Both the position numbers and the translations under genes were made by a program. From Gonatopus flavifemur (taxonomy: Eukaryota; Arthropoda; Insecta; Hymenoptera; Dryinidae), in NCBI GenBank assembly GCA_018340375.1, contig JAFFJZ010000008.1, forward strand, positions 868,001 to 932,000: a stretch of 64,000 bases of DNA, in the 5' to 3' direction. Below are positions 25,131 through 36,854 of the stretch, piece after piece. The notes under the pieces were generated by a model that was not told the origin of the DNA, ran no database searches, and worked only from the letters and a program-made list of their open reading frames with translations. The first letter of the stretch is position 1, and each line of letters opens with the position of its first letter.

Positions 25131-28100
25131 CGAATATTTTCAATAATTCAGTTCAGAGTAATTTTATACAGAGAATGTTCATCAAATCATCAAACCACTT
25201 GTGGGTTTGCGATGTTAAATACATGGATATTAAGGTGATATTAGCGTATCATCCAAGTAAAGAATTTGTATGCTGGTGTCTCCTGAAAGATTTCGACTCC
25301 AAAAATGTGCAAGTATTCATGTAGTAATGTGTAATCTCTCAAACCAATATGTCATCAAAGCTCATAAATGTCAGTCGACTAATATAATTTTTTACCAGAT
25401 ACCCTTATAACCCTTCCAGAATTCTGCACATTCTATGTTCTTGCAATGTACGTAAATTTTACATTAAAAATGAAATTTATGGGTATACATTGCGCTCATT
25501 TTGAATTGAAAGTGCAAAATTTACAAATAGTATAAGGGTAGCATTGTTCTCTCAATTTTTAAATATTGAAAATCAGCCTTAATCAACTCAATAATCAGAA
25601 TGAACTGATTTTCAGTTCGTTTGGTTAATAATAAAATATAGAAAAAAAATTGACCGATAATGATGAAAAATACTATGAATATTCAACAAATTTTCAATCT
25701 ATTCCAGGAAATCCAGAAAACCATTCTCCCAAATTCTCTTTAATAAGTGCATTACAAGGTAAGAAAAGAAAAGTTCTTGGTATATTAATGATTGAATTAC
25801 GGTAAGAATAAATATCGTTGTTGTAAGGATAGAATCAAATTTTTCCAATTGCAATCATAAAATGAAAATGATTTGATGATGAACGAGCAGATAGAAAAAT
25901 CGATGGACAGATGTGTGTTACATATACGGTGGATTGCCAAATTATTAGACCACAGTTGAAATTACTGAGATTACTTCAATGTTGAATATCTCAGTGAAAA
26001 ATTAACAGAAAGAAACAATTCAACACGCAGTTTCAAGGGCAAAGTCTACTCTCTAAGTATCATTTGATCTCTTTGGTCTCTCATGTTTGTCCAACAACCT
26101 ACATCGGTTTGAACATTTTTGCCGATACTTTCTCAGTTTTTCAAACAGATGGAGCTCGCAGAGAAATTAGGACATGGAAACACGAAAATGGGCATTTTGT
26201 AAAGAATTTTCTCAGCTTCAGAATGCTTTTTTTTTCTATTATAATAGTCGATTTTTCTCCAACACAACTCTCGTTCTGAACAATCCCAAACAAATTGGAA
26301 ACAAAATAATGATATTTACATAATTAGAAGATATATCGTCTACTCATCAGATCAATATCGGACAAAATGATTATAATCAATCAGTCTATAGACTGTTGTG
26401 AACCAAATCAGTTTGATTTATATCAAAGATGAGTAATTGAGTGAAGACGAGTAAAGATTGAGTAAAGAGAAAAGAAAAAAAGTTTTTACTACCTGCAGAA
26501 ACTTATCCGTAAAAGAGTGACCTATTTATGTGAAATCGTGTGAAATGTCATCTGCCTCATTCATTTCAACCACAAATGTAACGCGAATGATTATCCTAAG
26601 TACCGACTAGTGGCATCTCAGGTTTCTGTAGGCTGTTGCACTGATAGTTATCGTCTTTTTTCGATTCTTGTCCTTTTTCTTTCGAAACTTCTTTTTCCAA
26701 ACCAAGATCTGTGAAGAGGCCTCACAAAACATAGAGCAAAAATTTTGAAAAACGAGTAAGCAAGTTTAACCTTTTTCCCATCATCTCATGTATTTTTGTC
26801 TCGTAAAAATGTGCATGTCCTGCAGTAAAAGCGCATACAGTGTTACCTCTTTCCTTTCATCACGAGGAAAAATATCTTCAAATGCAAAAGGGATCTCTGC
26901 CCACGCCGAAGAAAAAAGAAGAGGAGAAAATAGAAATTAGGTGTGTCCTTCTCGTGCTGGAAATCGGTGGGGATTGATGGGGGTGACGTGTCCATTTGCG
27001 GTTGACCAGTTGTTGGAAAAGTTCACTTGATAGATATAGAAAGTAGTTTCCTTTATTCTCCCTATTTTTGCCCCTCTGCTTTTTCCGTTGCATGACAATA
27101 ACAATTCAATGTTTTTTACAATGTATAATCTTTCTGAATGATGGAACTCGATTTGAAAAAAAATTATTCGGTAATTCGTTCCAGTTTTGGAATTTTCAGT
27201 GGATTACAATTTTTAGTGTGTGTCAATCCAACTCGAAAATCTATTTATTTATTCATTCATTTTATCTTTTCAACGGAAATGAATCCTATAACACTCGAGG
27301 TACAAAAAAAAAGATCCTAACATTTTTATTTGAAATACAATCCATGTATAGAGCTCAACTTCAAAAGGAGAGAAAACAAATAAATCTCAACTTATAACTA
27401 AAGCAAATATATTCGTCATATGATGCATAGAATATTATTAATTGAACCCCACATCAATTTTCGTATGAGACCGAAATTTCCTATTTTGGAAAAAATTGTA
27501 TAACTCCGACAATTCTTGATCGATTTCAATGAACAACGATTTATTCCACACAGAATTGAACCCACTTCCATACCACATATGATAAACCATTGGTTCTTGA
27601 AGTATAGTCGCAACAAAATGCTTTTGAAATAGAAAAAATACAAAAAACACGTGAAAATTTCAAACTCTTGAGGAAAAATTTCCACTAAGTTCTGTTTCAT
27701 ACTCAAAACCAAATATATGTCTCGAAAGTGCCAACATTCCCCTTTCAGAACCCGTTTAGAATTTTGAAATTGGTCCAAAAATGGCCGAGTTAGAAATTTT
27801 CAAACGTACTAAATCCCCAAAAATCAGTTTTTTGACCATAACTTGAAAATTTGAGGGTGTACAAAATTTTTCAAACACGGTTTTGTGTTGTATTCGACCA
27901 GACCAACAACCTACGCTAGGTTATTTGAGAAGTGTCTTTAATTTTTCCTTTTTTGTAGCACTGTGTTATTCCCGTAACTATACAGATCTATCAAATATAT
28001 ATATATGGCGAGTTATATTTTTTATTCTTTTTTTATTCAGAGGAATCAGAAACTTTAATTAGAAGTTTATAAGTCGGTATTGGTAATACCTTCTTTTCTC

Positions 28101-28430
28101 GTGTATATACTTATCTCGTTTTCAGTCTGTCAATATGACTGGGGTATGAAAAATGTGAATTTGATGATTATTTCTTTCCTTCAATAGATTCGTGAAAAAT
28201 AACAGTCCATTGAAACTCCTTCTTTCAATCAAGAATACTAAATCTTTATGAAATTCCTCTCGCTTCCGCTTAATTCTTCTTCTCTTGGTACAAAAGTAAA
28301 GATGCAATAAAATACGTGTATTCCATGAGTTGGTTCACATAATCTTTACGAAAACTTCGAATCACGACACAAAGGCATAACTACAAACCCGTTGAAAATT
28401 TTTGCAATGTAATCTTGCGCATTCATCTTC
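25131..28430. other. Non-coding interval with minor repeat traces
   Basis: No gene is supportable. At 25399-25525 ACCCTTATA and its complement TATAAGGGTA bracket an inverted arrangement, a possible old MITE. At 25927-25955 GGTGGATTGCCAAATTATTA resembles the end of a Tc1-like transposon, but no partner end was found. At 26880-26940 a lysine/glutamate-rich short frame exists without identifiable homology. A (TA)n run lies near 27992. Confidence 0.4.
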
Positions 28431-28587
28431 TCTCCGGCTCGAGAAGAGAAGGGGTTGCCTTCCGCGTATAATGGGTTCTACTGGTCTCTTGGCTTAGTTA
28501 AGTCCGAGTTAGGTCGGATTAACAGTGCCAAGTTTTGGACATCTGTCGTATTGACGGACAGTGGTCAGCCTCGCAGCGATTTTCAAA

Positions 28588-28635
28588 ATGAACAACAATG
28601 GTAGTCTCATGCAAGATATGAAATTTTCTCAGTGC
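28588..28635 (+). CDS. Candidate short first coding exon, gene unknown
   Basis: An ATG in a good insect context (TTCAAAATGAAC) opens a 16-codon frame reading MNNNGSLMQDMKFSQC. It is followed at once by a consensus splice donor GTAAGC at 28636. The upstream 150 bases (28436-28587) are less AT-rich than their surroundings, as expected for a 5' UTR and promoter. No downstream exon joins it within the window: the mRpS12 exon at 33929 is in the wrong phase. It could be the start of a gene with a long first intron, or chance. Confidence 0.3.
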
Positions 28636-28639
28636 GTAA

Positions 28640-29962
28640 GCTTTTCTTCCTCCTTTCTCCATTGATTCCACTTTGGTTATTGTTAGAAAGCGTTGCGAAT
28701 CGCTGTAAGATGGTCACGTCATTGTGGACATATTATTTGATAGGATCATTCAAGTTGCACGCTTAAATTACATAAGTGGTTGTCTAGTTAACCTTATGAA
28801 TCACTGAATTTTAGAATTCAGATCATTCAGTTAATTCATTTTGATAAGTTTCCAGTAATATATATCTCATATTGTGTTTGATCACGCGAGGTGAAAGAGA
28901 TTCAAGTGACAAACATCTGCATTATATACCATTTTTCTTTGTTTCTAATATCCCATATGCTGAGGAATTGAATATAGATTAAAACGAGTAATGAAAAGTT
29001 ATCAAAGAGTAGTATCTGATATAATAATCTGGTTGTAATTTAGACCAGGGTTAGCAAAACCTTAGGTTTTTTAGAAAAAGCCCGACCCACATGCGGGTTT
29101 TCAGGTTTTTTCAAAAATTTGGAGCTTTTCCGGATTTTTTCGGGTTTTTTGAGATTCTTAAATAGATTTAAAATTTCATTTGAAGTTCTTGGATACTCGA
29201 TTTGGATTATAATATAATTTCTTCTGCTGAAAACTGTGAAAATATTTTTTTCTCATGTTCGCTGTTTTTTTATTTCTTTTTGTTAACAACAATTCATGAA
29301 TGAAATCAAATAAATAGGAAAGCTTTGAACTTTCGCAGTTTATTGGAAATTGTCTATACTTAAGGTGTCCGTTATTCTTTAATGGTATAAAAATATTCCA
29401 TTGTATGTTCCAACCCCTGAATACAGAATTTTACTGTAAAAAGCATTCACACTGCGAAAATTATCGAAAAATTTGTCCTCTTTCAATGGTAGATTCATTT
29501 TGTGGTCGTGAGGGAACTGTGTTTTTATCAGAAATAAGAAATTTTGTCTTTTTTCCAAGGGAAATTCCCTTTAAGGTGTTTAATTCTCCAAAAAATGAGG
29601 AAGTAGTTTTCAAAATCATAGTGAAAAATTTTCCATCTAGGGACCTTTCAATAAGGGATAAGACGAGCTTTTGACTTGCTGCCATCAATGGAATAGGGGT
29701 TAGTTTGCACGTCATTTAATAAATAAAATTCAATAATTCACCAAAAGAATGACGGAAAAGTGGGATTTATATTATATTTTCAATGGATTGTCAGTTTTAT
29801 TCATTGGATCACGCATAAATCAGATATCCACTTTTTAGTTATCCCATCAATGGCGGCCGTTGTCTCATCACTCACTGGAGGATCTCTAGTAGGGACCCAC
29901 TTGCCATTTTCTGGGAAAAACTTTGCAATTATTATTTAGGATACATTCATTATCTATTTAGT
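28640..29962. other. Non-coding interval
   Basis: No supportable gene. At 29043-29145 CCAGGGTTAGCAAAACC and repeated GGGTTTTTTC/GGTTTTTT words suggest one end of a hAT-like element. A comparable set of words lies at 31980-32055 ending near GAACCAACCTTG. Neither has a complete structure. Confidence 0.4.
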
Positions 29963-29973
29963 ATATATTATCC

Positions 29974-30736
29974 ACGAGTAGTACTGAGTTAGAAAATATT
30001 CTCAACACTATGAGAACAATATTATTGGAAAACTATTGTATGAATATAAATAAAGACAAAACAAAATTCATGATGTGTACAGCAGCGAAAACAGCTAGAA
30101 GAACGAAAATCAAAATAGATACCCAGACAATTGAACAGGTGAAAGAATTCAAATATCTAGGAAGCATAATTACAGAAAACAGCAAAAGCGAAAGAGATAT
30201 AAGAGCAAGAATAGCACAAGGGAAACAGGCTTTTTACCAAAAGAAACAGTTATTATGCTCGAAAGATATAAGCTTGGAAGTAAGGAAGAAATTCTTGAAA
30301 AGTTACGTTTGGAGCACAGTATTATATAGTTGCGAAACTTGGATAATGGGGAAAACTGATCAACGAAGACTTGAAGCTTTTGAAATGTGGTGTTATAGGA
30401 GGATGCTCAGAATAAAATGGATAGACAAAGTCAAAAATGAAGAAGTACTCGAACAGATAAATGAAAAAAGAAATCTTTTGAAACACATCGTGAAAAGGAG
30501 AAGCAATCTTATAGAACACACATTACGGCATGAGAGTTTATTGAAAACAATATTGAAAGGGAAAATGGATGGTAAAACTGGTAAAGGTAGACCTAGATCA
30601 AGTTATATGAAGCAAATCGTACAAGACAAGGGATGTAGTAGATATGTATAAATTAAACGTTTGGTGGATAATAGACAGGGGTGGAGGGTTTCATCAAACC
30701 AGTCGTAAGACTGATTACTTCATGATGATGATGATG
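29974..30736 (+). mobile_element. 5'-truncated RTE retrotransposon copy
   Basis: It begins inside the reverse transcriptase gene (ACGAGTAGTACTGAGTTAG, matching about 39749 on the minus strand of the longer copy). It ends in (ATG)n at about 30721-30736. The 11-base sequence ATATATTATCC flanks it exactly (29963-29973 and 30737-30747). It is close to the 38996-42343 element throughout. Confidence 0.9.
30010..30651 (+). pseudogene. RTE reverse transcriptase, C-terminal remnant
   Basis: The 213-codon frame corresponds to the C-terminal two thirds of the protein at 39018-39893. It lacks the catalytic FADD block, which lies upstream of the truncation. It stops early at 30649-30651 (TAA), where the longer copy has a glutamate codon, after the shared KGCSRYV. 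The remaining codons (reading DNRQGWRVSSNQS) follow after the stop, so this is a point nonsense mutation and not a different C-terminus. Confidence 0.85.
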
Positions 30737-30747
30737 ATATATTATCC

Positions 30748-31609
30748 GCTGTGACAGCTAAAAAATAACTCCCGTAGCTAATTTTCAGCTCTCTAAATAA
30801 TAATATGGGAAAATTCTTGTTCTTATTCAGGGGGATGCAAAACGTCTGCACACCACTCTACACGCGGATTTCTCATGAGAGTGAAGCTGAGTGAAGCTAG
30901 CAGCGACAAGGTAACAGCCGATTGATGTAATTTTTTGATTGGAATTGATTTTAACGTTTTTCATATCAGAAATTCATTCAGTGTCTCCCAACTATATATA
31001 GCAGTCAAATCGTATACGGTTTGACTACTTAAATATGGGATAAAACAATTCTATTGAAAGTTACATGAATCGACTGCTAACTCGTCACTGCTACACTCAA
31101 ATGTGGAAAAAATACTCCAAAACTACCAAAGAGAGTTTAGCAGTTTTTGACACAGACTTTCTTCGGAAATTATCGTGAAAAAGTTTGTAAATATCCAAAA
31201 AATTTATGATTCTACGAAGATTTTCGAAACTTTCAAAACTTTTGTTCGTCAATCCACAAAGAAAGTTCGAAAATTATTCTTCCAAAACAAGGTTCTAAAT
31301 TCCCAAGCATTTTTGTTTTGTTTTGAGATTATAGTCAAACAGATATCATGAACTTTGAAACATTATAATCCAACAACGGTGAACTGCAGATCGATTAAAT
31401 TTCCTTCCAGAGATACTCTCCAATCCGATTTAGCGAATGGTGTTGGATTCGAATATCTCAGATACAGTATCATGAAGATATTGGATTTTCTCGAAGACTC
31501 AAAAAATGCTCATATCTCAGATCAAAATTTGCCAAAAGCAAGCTTTCAAATCCCATTTCAAATTTCTTAAGGAATCTATGTGTAGAATAGTGTTCAAACG
31601 TTTTAGATC
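30748..31609. other. Non-coding interval
   Basis: No supportable gene. 30748-30800 has AGCTAAAA and GTAGCTAA words like the 8306-8592 element. The 71-codon frame at 31355-31570 lacks motifs. Confidence 0.4.
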
Positions 31610-31865
31610 ACCCTTGCTCTCTGAAATTTTCAGAGTAAGATTTCACTCCTTAGCCAGCCAGAAGTGAACTTGTCAAATTTCAAAGTGAAATTTTCACTTT
31701 TCAGAGTGATAACCTAAAGTTTGAGGTTAGAAACTGACAACCACTTCAATTCTGCTGGGAATTTTTCACTCTAAAAGAGCGAGAGATCACTCGCAACGAA
31801 TGAAAATCCCATTCGAAGTGGATTGGAACGGGGGATTGTTCACTCTCCCAGATTTAAACAGTGTA
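31610..31865. repeat. CACTC/GAGTGA-word repeat, probable MITE
   Basis: TTTCACTC, AGAGTGA and TTCACTTTTCAGAGTG words recur on both strands. The composition is that of the 18790-19040 element. The right side ends near TTTAAACAGTGTATAA (about 31851-31866), reminiscent of the CAGTG-TA ends elsewhere. The left end is unresolved. Confidence 0.4.
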
Positions 31866-32343
31866 TAACGCCCAAGGTGAAATCTCACGCCATACGTGGC
31901 TGAGGAAAACATAAAAATTCATCATTTTCTAGGCTATGATGAATCGTTTTACAATTTGGCTAATCCTGAGTCCAATTTGATATCGGGTTTTTTCAAGTGG
32001 GTTTTTGATGAAAAAACCAAGTGAGTTAAACCGGGTTAGGTTTTTTCGAACCAACCTTGATTTAGATGCTTTTCTTCATATAGTAACGTGTATAATATTT
32101 CTTATACCTACTCGCATCTATTTCTCTCTGTACAATGTACTTAACGAAAACATGCTGCACAGTTAATTTTTATAAAGTAATAGGGGAAATCGGAACAGAT
32201 GTTTGCACAATATTCTAGCATCAGCAACAATAAAAATTCAAAAATGCATTTGAAATCGTTTGTCATCATTGTTCATTGTATTCTCTCCAGATAGTGATTT
32301 TAATTAAATAAAACTGAAACTTGGCAATGTTCATTCTATTTTT
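31866..32343. other. Non-coding interval
   Basis: No supportable gene. It contains a possible hAT-like end at 31980-32055 (GGTTTTTTC words). Confidence 0.35.
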
Positions 32344-32750
32344 CTATTTGTGATTTAATAAATGGAATCCTTGACAATAGGATTGTGCATTTTGAGATGG
32401 ATTCAAAAGAACATATCTCGTAACAATGTTGCTTAATAAGCTTATGTACGGTTGACCAAAAAACGACTGGTTCTTCTCTAAGAGATTGAGACGAAGGTTT
32501 CTCGCAGATGTCAAGCGTTCGTCATATTTGATATTCAGAAGACCCTTTTTTCTTGAGGAGATTATTTGCGAAAGAGTTTTCGGTTTCTCAGTACCGTTAC
32601 CGCCCACGGGGTCTCGTTCTTCCGAACTCGTTGACAATGGCCTTGACTAGAGCTAGTGGTTCACAGTCCTTTGGGATTTTTCTCTCTTCCTGTCTACTTT
32701 CTTCTTTTCTTCAAGATTCTTCCTCCTTCTTTCATGTCTGTCGCGCAATT
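32344..32750 (-). CDS. Coding-like stretch broken by two frame changes; identity unknown
   Basis: On the minus strand three successive frames look coding. The first, from about 32745, is highly charged (RRRKNLEEKKKVDRKREK). The second contains IPKDCEPLALVKAIVNEFG. The third contains KPKTLSQIISSRKKGLLNIK followed by YDERLTSARNLRLNLLEKNQ. A good acceptor-like site (TTGATTCTCCTCAG) precedes the first at 32751. The frame changes fall at an A run and at a C/G run, so they could be assembly indels or real decay. The composition is less AT-rich than the surroundings. The C-terminal part after about 32460 looks less coding-like. I do not recognise the family. It may be a terminal exon or an exon of a pseudogene. 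Confidence 0.35.
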
Positions 32751-32759
32751 CTGAGGAGA

Positions 32760-33530
32760 ATCAAATCAATCGTTTCCAAGGAATAATCTGCCTTGAGCAA
32801 TGAGCGAAATGACAGATCATCTCTGTTGTATTTCAAGTTTGAAGGAAAATTCCGCATCTGAATTACAACGTAACACATCAAATACTAACTGACCACACAC
32901 AAGATGGTTTCTAAAAAATATACATACACTGTATAAACGTGTCGAAGGATTTCTCACTTCGACCAGCATTTTCTCTAAATTTTTCACGATATAAAAAAAC
33001 AACAAAAGATGGAATGAAGTAAATATCAGCTAAATATCAATATTGGGTTACGAGATTGTTTGAAATTATATTATCATTACAGTTATAGTAATGGTTTGGT
33101 GACACTGTTACTCAAAGACATTATGAAAATTCTGTAAATTTTGTCTCGAGGTATTTGTGTTCATCATCCAGAATGAACGCTTAACGCAAGCTTCTCTTAA
33201 TAGGCATTATACTCCGGGATAAAAACAGTCACGTAGTCGTTATAAATTCTGTAAACTGATTGAATTTATTATTGGATTGATGAAGAATCAATTTAAAAAA
33301 TATAAAAACTAGTTTCTCACTGAAATTTGAATCGCTTATTGAAATGAACTAATCATCGAATATTAATGGATCTAAAAATCCAATTGTTCCTGATCTCTTC
33401 AGAACATTTTTGAACATACGAAAACATCAATTTTGCGACAGTATCATTTATAAAGAAACATCCCATCATTTACAGTTCACATTTCGTTTCAATGAACAAT
33501 TCAAATTGAACGCTTTAAGTTGCTTCCGAT
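32760..33530. other. Upstream interval of mRpS12, first exon not located
   Basis: The exon encoding the N-terminal mitochondrial targeting part of mRpS12 should lie upstream of 33928, possibly here. I could not find an ATG frame with a suitable phase-1 donor. No other feature is supportable. Confidence 0.4.
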
Positions 33531-33846
33531 ATCCCTTATGAAAAAACCCGATATCGGAATTTCATCGTTCAATCATCAGTTGTATTAATACTATCCGAAA
33601 TCTATCGTGTCATTTCATTATCAGACAAGTCCGATAAAAATACGACATCTACAATAATTATCAGATATGAAACTGATTAGCCAGCCCATGATTCCCGATA
33701 TCGAGTTTACATTGGATAATTATCGTAGATGTCGTATTTTTATCAGGGTTGTACGATAATGAAACAACACGATAGATTTCGGATAGTATTAATACAACTG
33801 ATGATTAAACAGTAAAATTCCGATGTCGGGTTTTTTCATAAGGGAT
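33531..33846. mobile_element. Foldback MITE just upstream of the mRpS12 exon
   Basis: The left end ATCCCTTATGAAAAAACCCG pairs with the right end CGGGTTTTTTCATAAGGGAT. Further pairs are TCATCAGTTGTATTAATACT with its complement, and AAAAATACGACATCTAC with GTAGATGTCGTATTTTT. GAT lies on both sides, too short to prove a target duplication. It ends 82 bases before the mRpS12 exon, within the presumed intron. Confidence 0.7.
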
Positions 33847-33928
33847 GATTCATGAAGTTTCCATTATCATTCAATTGAATCTCGATGTGACAAGGAGAAT
33901 TAATAATTTGTATTTTGTTTCATTGTAG

Positions 33929-34150
33929 GTTTCATGCAGATACGAGAAAATAATTCCTTGTGGCGTATGCACAGATTAGGTCCACCCAAAAGAACGAAAA
34001 ACAAGAAACGACCTTTAGATGGAAATCCATTCCTCAAGGGTGTAGTGTTGAGAACTCTTATAAAAAAGCCAAAGAAGCCCAATTCTGCGAATAGAAAGTG
34101 TGTCCTTGTTAAGTTATCCAACGGCAAAGAAATGATAGCCTACGTCCCAG
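33929..34150 (+). CDS. mRpS12: Mitochondrial ribosomal protein S12, internal exon
   Basis: This exon encodes most of the S12 (uS12m) protein of the small mitochondrial ribosomal subunit, which shapes the decoding site; the Drosophila orthologue is technical knockout (tko). The coding run includes [27 protein letters not shown], the S12 signature [13 protein letters not shown], and KEMIAYVP. The acceptor is TTTGTTTCATTGTAG ending at 33928. The donor GTGAGT is at 34151, splitting the glycine codon after VP. A methionine at 33934 opens the frame, but the targeting peptide is absent, so an upstream coding exon is expected; the exon enters in phase with two bases (GT) completing a codon. The gene appears functional: no frameshift or stop. 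Confidence 0.92.
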
Positions 34151-34571
34151 GTGAGTTGACGATGATACTTTATTGAACTGAGAATTAATTTATCATAAGT
34201 TCAATGATTAATTATTGAAATGAAAGGAAAATCCGTTGATTACATAAATTATTCATTATAGTGAAAGACTTTGCAAATAATTAGAGAAAAGTTGTCAACT
34301 TTAATACACGAACACAATTTTATGTCGTGCAAGTTTTTGTAGGCATAAAAAATCAATGTCGATTATTATTGTAACACTCATGAGAAAATCTAGAATTCCG
34401 ATTTACACCAAGTTCCTTTTCAATACCAAACTTCCAAAAGTATATTGTTGTTTGCTGAATACAAAGATGGAATTGCTTGTACTTCAGCAGGCATACAAAC
34501 TTCTTGTGAATATTTTTTCGTGATAATGGAGTGCGCTAAACATGGTTATATCTCGATTTCTTGGATTTCAG

Positions 34572-34705
34572 GTATTGGACATAATCTACAGGAACACAAT
34601 ATTGTTCTTTGTCGAGTCGGCAGATGTCAAGATACACCCCATGTGAAAATCAAATGTGTACGAGGAGTGTATGATTTGCCTCATCCGGTGAAACGTGAAC
34701 AATGA
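34572..34705 (+). CDS. mRpS12: Mitochondrial ribosomal protein S12, last exon
   Basis: This exon follows a 421-base intron (34151-34571, GTGAGT to TTGGATTTCAG). It completes the split glycine and reads [17 protein letters not shown], then [20 protein letters not shown] and a short basic end KREQ, with a TGA stop at 34703-34705. GHNLQEHN and the RGVYDL block are highly conserved S12 features. The C-terminal length is normal for insect mitochondrial S12. A possible poly(A) signal AATAAA lies at 35089-35094. Confidence 0.93.
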
Positions 34706-36702
34706 AAAACTTGACGGTGAAAGTTTTACTTAGCGATAAAAAAATGGATGATTTTCAATTATCACGATTCTGTTTACGATGTCAGATGAAGTGACCGATG
34801 GAAATGGACAAGAACTGGATTAAAAGTCACTTGTTTTTATCTTCTTTTATGCAGTTTTTGTTCTTTCAACCCAGTTTGTATCGGCACTGTGAACAGAATA
34901 ATTTGTCGATCACTTTTGTGATTTATTTTGTAAATATCAAAATTATGATGTATTCAAATCGATAGATAAAATTTCTCTGAATTTTAATTACTGCATCTGT
35001 TCTTAAAAAATATTGAATTTAAAACTTGGTAATGAAGAACAGTCCCCATATTTCCGTTGCAATCGAATCCCTTGAGCCTGCTTTTTTCAATAAATTTAAC
35101 TCAGTTGATTAACTCTCAGTTGATCCCTGTTCTCAATTATGATGCGCTTGAATTATGCTTAGTGTTTCGATACATTCATAAAATTCATGGTCGTTTACTC
35201 GTGACACCAATTCGAAACTCATCATATTATTATAACGATATATATTTAGAATTCATATTCAAATCGAGTGAGATCACTCCATCATGTATCCTCGCATCGA
35301 TCAAGGAAAGGTGGCATTCGCGAGGTCATGGTTTCTGACTGTGGGACACTGCAAATTGCAGGCTTTTGACACACATTTCGAATACCGTGACAGACACCCC
35401 CTTTGCGCTCTCCTATTTCCATTTTCTAGGTTTACCGTTAGTTGGACCACGCGCTAGGACCTCTTTCTCGGAGATGGAAGTATAATACATATACATTGCT
35501 GCTTTAGGACACACGTACACAAAGGACAACAAGGGTCGTCAGCAGGCATAAGCCCCCTTTTTTCCAAGTTATTACGGAGAAGGGTTGGGTGATGTAGCGG
35601 TCTTTCCGCATCTGCACTCTGTATCTATCCACCCACACGGACACTGGCTATTGACCATATGACATGCTGACCAACATCTCGATATTTTCAAAAGACTGAT
35701 GGAAAAGGTTCTCAACCTGTTCCATCAGTTCAAAAACAATGGATGAGATCATGGAAAAGTAACAAAGATACGTACGTAGTGGATATTCATTTTATATTAA
35801 CAATCTTGATTTTTGTTGATCTGTTGCAGTAGATCTAATCAGGTTGTTGTGGCATTTTATATGTTTACTCAAATTCAGATCAGTCTTCCCGTCTTAGTCT
35901 CTTCCCAAGGGAACATGGAGCTCTTAGGTCAAATGTGGGGTTATTGTGTTTGAATTAATGTTCATAAAATGTTTAATGGACTTTCAAATGTTCAGACGTT
36001 CAATGCACCTCTATTGAACATTCCTTGAATCTTTGTGTTCCTCTTGAGACTATGTCTGTTTTGTGACAAACTACTTAATGAAAATTTCGGGGCTGGAAGA
36101 TATCTTGAAAATAAAAGCGTTTTATTGGATAAGGAACGAATGAGAACCTAATGTCCTCGATCATTTATCATGAAGGGGTTAAACGAGAATAATAACCCCG
36201 ATTGCCACGAGGCTAGTGAAAGCTATATCTGTTGCCGTCATTGCGTTCTGGCAACACGCAGCACATTTCATTGGGTCTTCATATTAATAGTGAGTCCTGT
36301 TCCAATCTTCTGAAAATTTGAGTAGAATTATGCTCGCTCTTTCTAAGAATCTCCATAGAATATTCACGTTGTAGAAGTTTGAATCGTTTATAACAACGAA
36401 ACGCAAATTCAAACTCACAGAATCTGATATATCATCGATATTCATCTCCTCGAATTAACTCCTTGAATTTGGAAACATCGTGTGAAGATCCTGTTGCAAT
36501 ATTTTGGGTCTTTAACTGAGTTAAGGTTCGAGTATTTTGTTATTCGATTATTAATTCGTTTCAACGAACGATTCCAACTTCAGCAACATAAATATTCTCA
36601 AAATATTCTAAAAATGTTCACGTGCTCCTTGAGTATATTCCCAAATAGTGATTCAACCTTGCTGCAATGTTGTCAGGCAAACTTGTGATGAGATTGCCAT
36701 AA
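34706..36702. other. mRpS12 3' region and non-coding interval
   Basis: After the mRpS12 stop the sequence is AT-rich with AATAAA at 35089. The 35340-35640 stretch is less AT-rich and has no recognisable frame or repeat. Around 36330-36370 AAGAATCTCCATAGAATATTC words match the block at 21230-21245. No further gene is supportable. Confidence 0.45.
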
Positions 36703-36801
36703 CCCGAGTAGAAATTTGGTAAGGCCAACGTCGGGGCCTTATGAGGCGAGTAGCTTACCTCATAAGGCCCCGACGTTGGCCTTACCAAATTTCTACTCGG
36801 G
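36703..36801. mobile_element. Near-perfect 99-bp palindrome (short MITE)
   Basis: The arms of about 44 bases are exact complements, starting CCCGAGTAGAAATTTGGTAA and including GGCCAACGTCGGGGCC. The loop is about 10 bases (CGAGTAGCTTA). AA is present on both sides. The complete identity of the arms indicates recent formation or strong correction. It would extrude as a hairpin. It has no coding role; a minimal MITE is the best reading. Confidence 0.75.
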
Positions 36802-36854
36802 AAGCTTCCTAGTTGACGCACGACAAGGGTACAAGGTTACAGAACTCTTCCCTG

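Noticed and set aside
25927..25990. Tc1-like transposon
   Set aside because: Only one end-like sequence is seen; no partner end, target duplication or transposase remnant.
26880..26975. Lysine/glutamate-rich short frame as an exon
   Set aside because: Purine-rich low complexity, with no supporting splice pair or homology.
28588..33929. Splicing of the 28588-28635 exon to mRpS12
   Set aside because: The donor leaves phase 0, while the mRpS12 exon requires two bases to complete a codon; joining gives an early stop.
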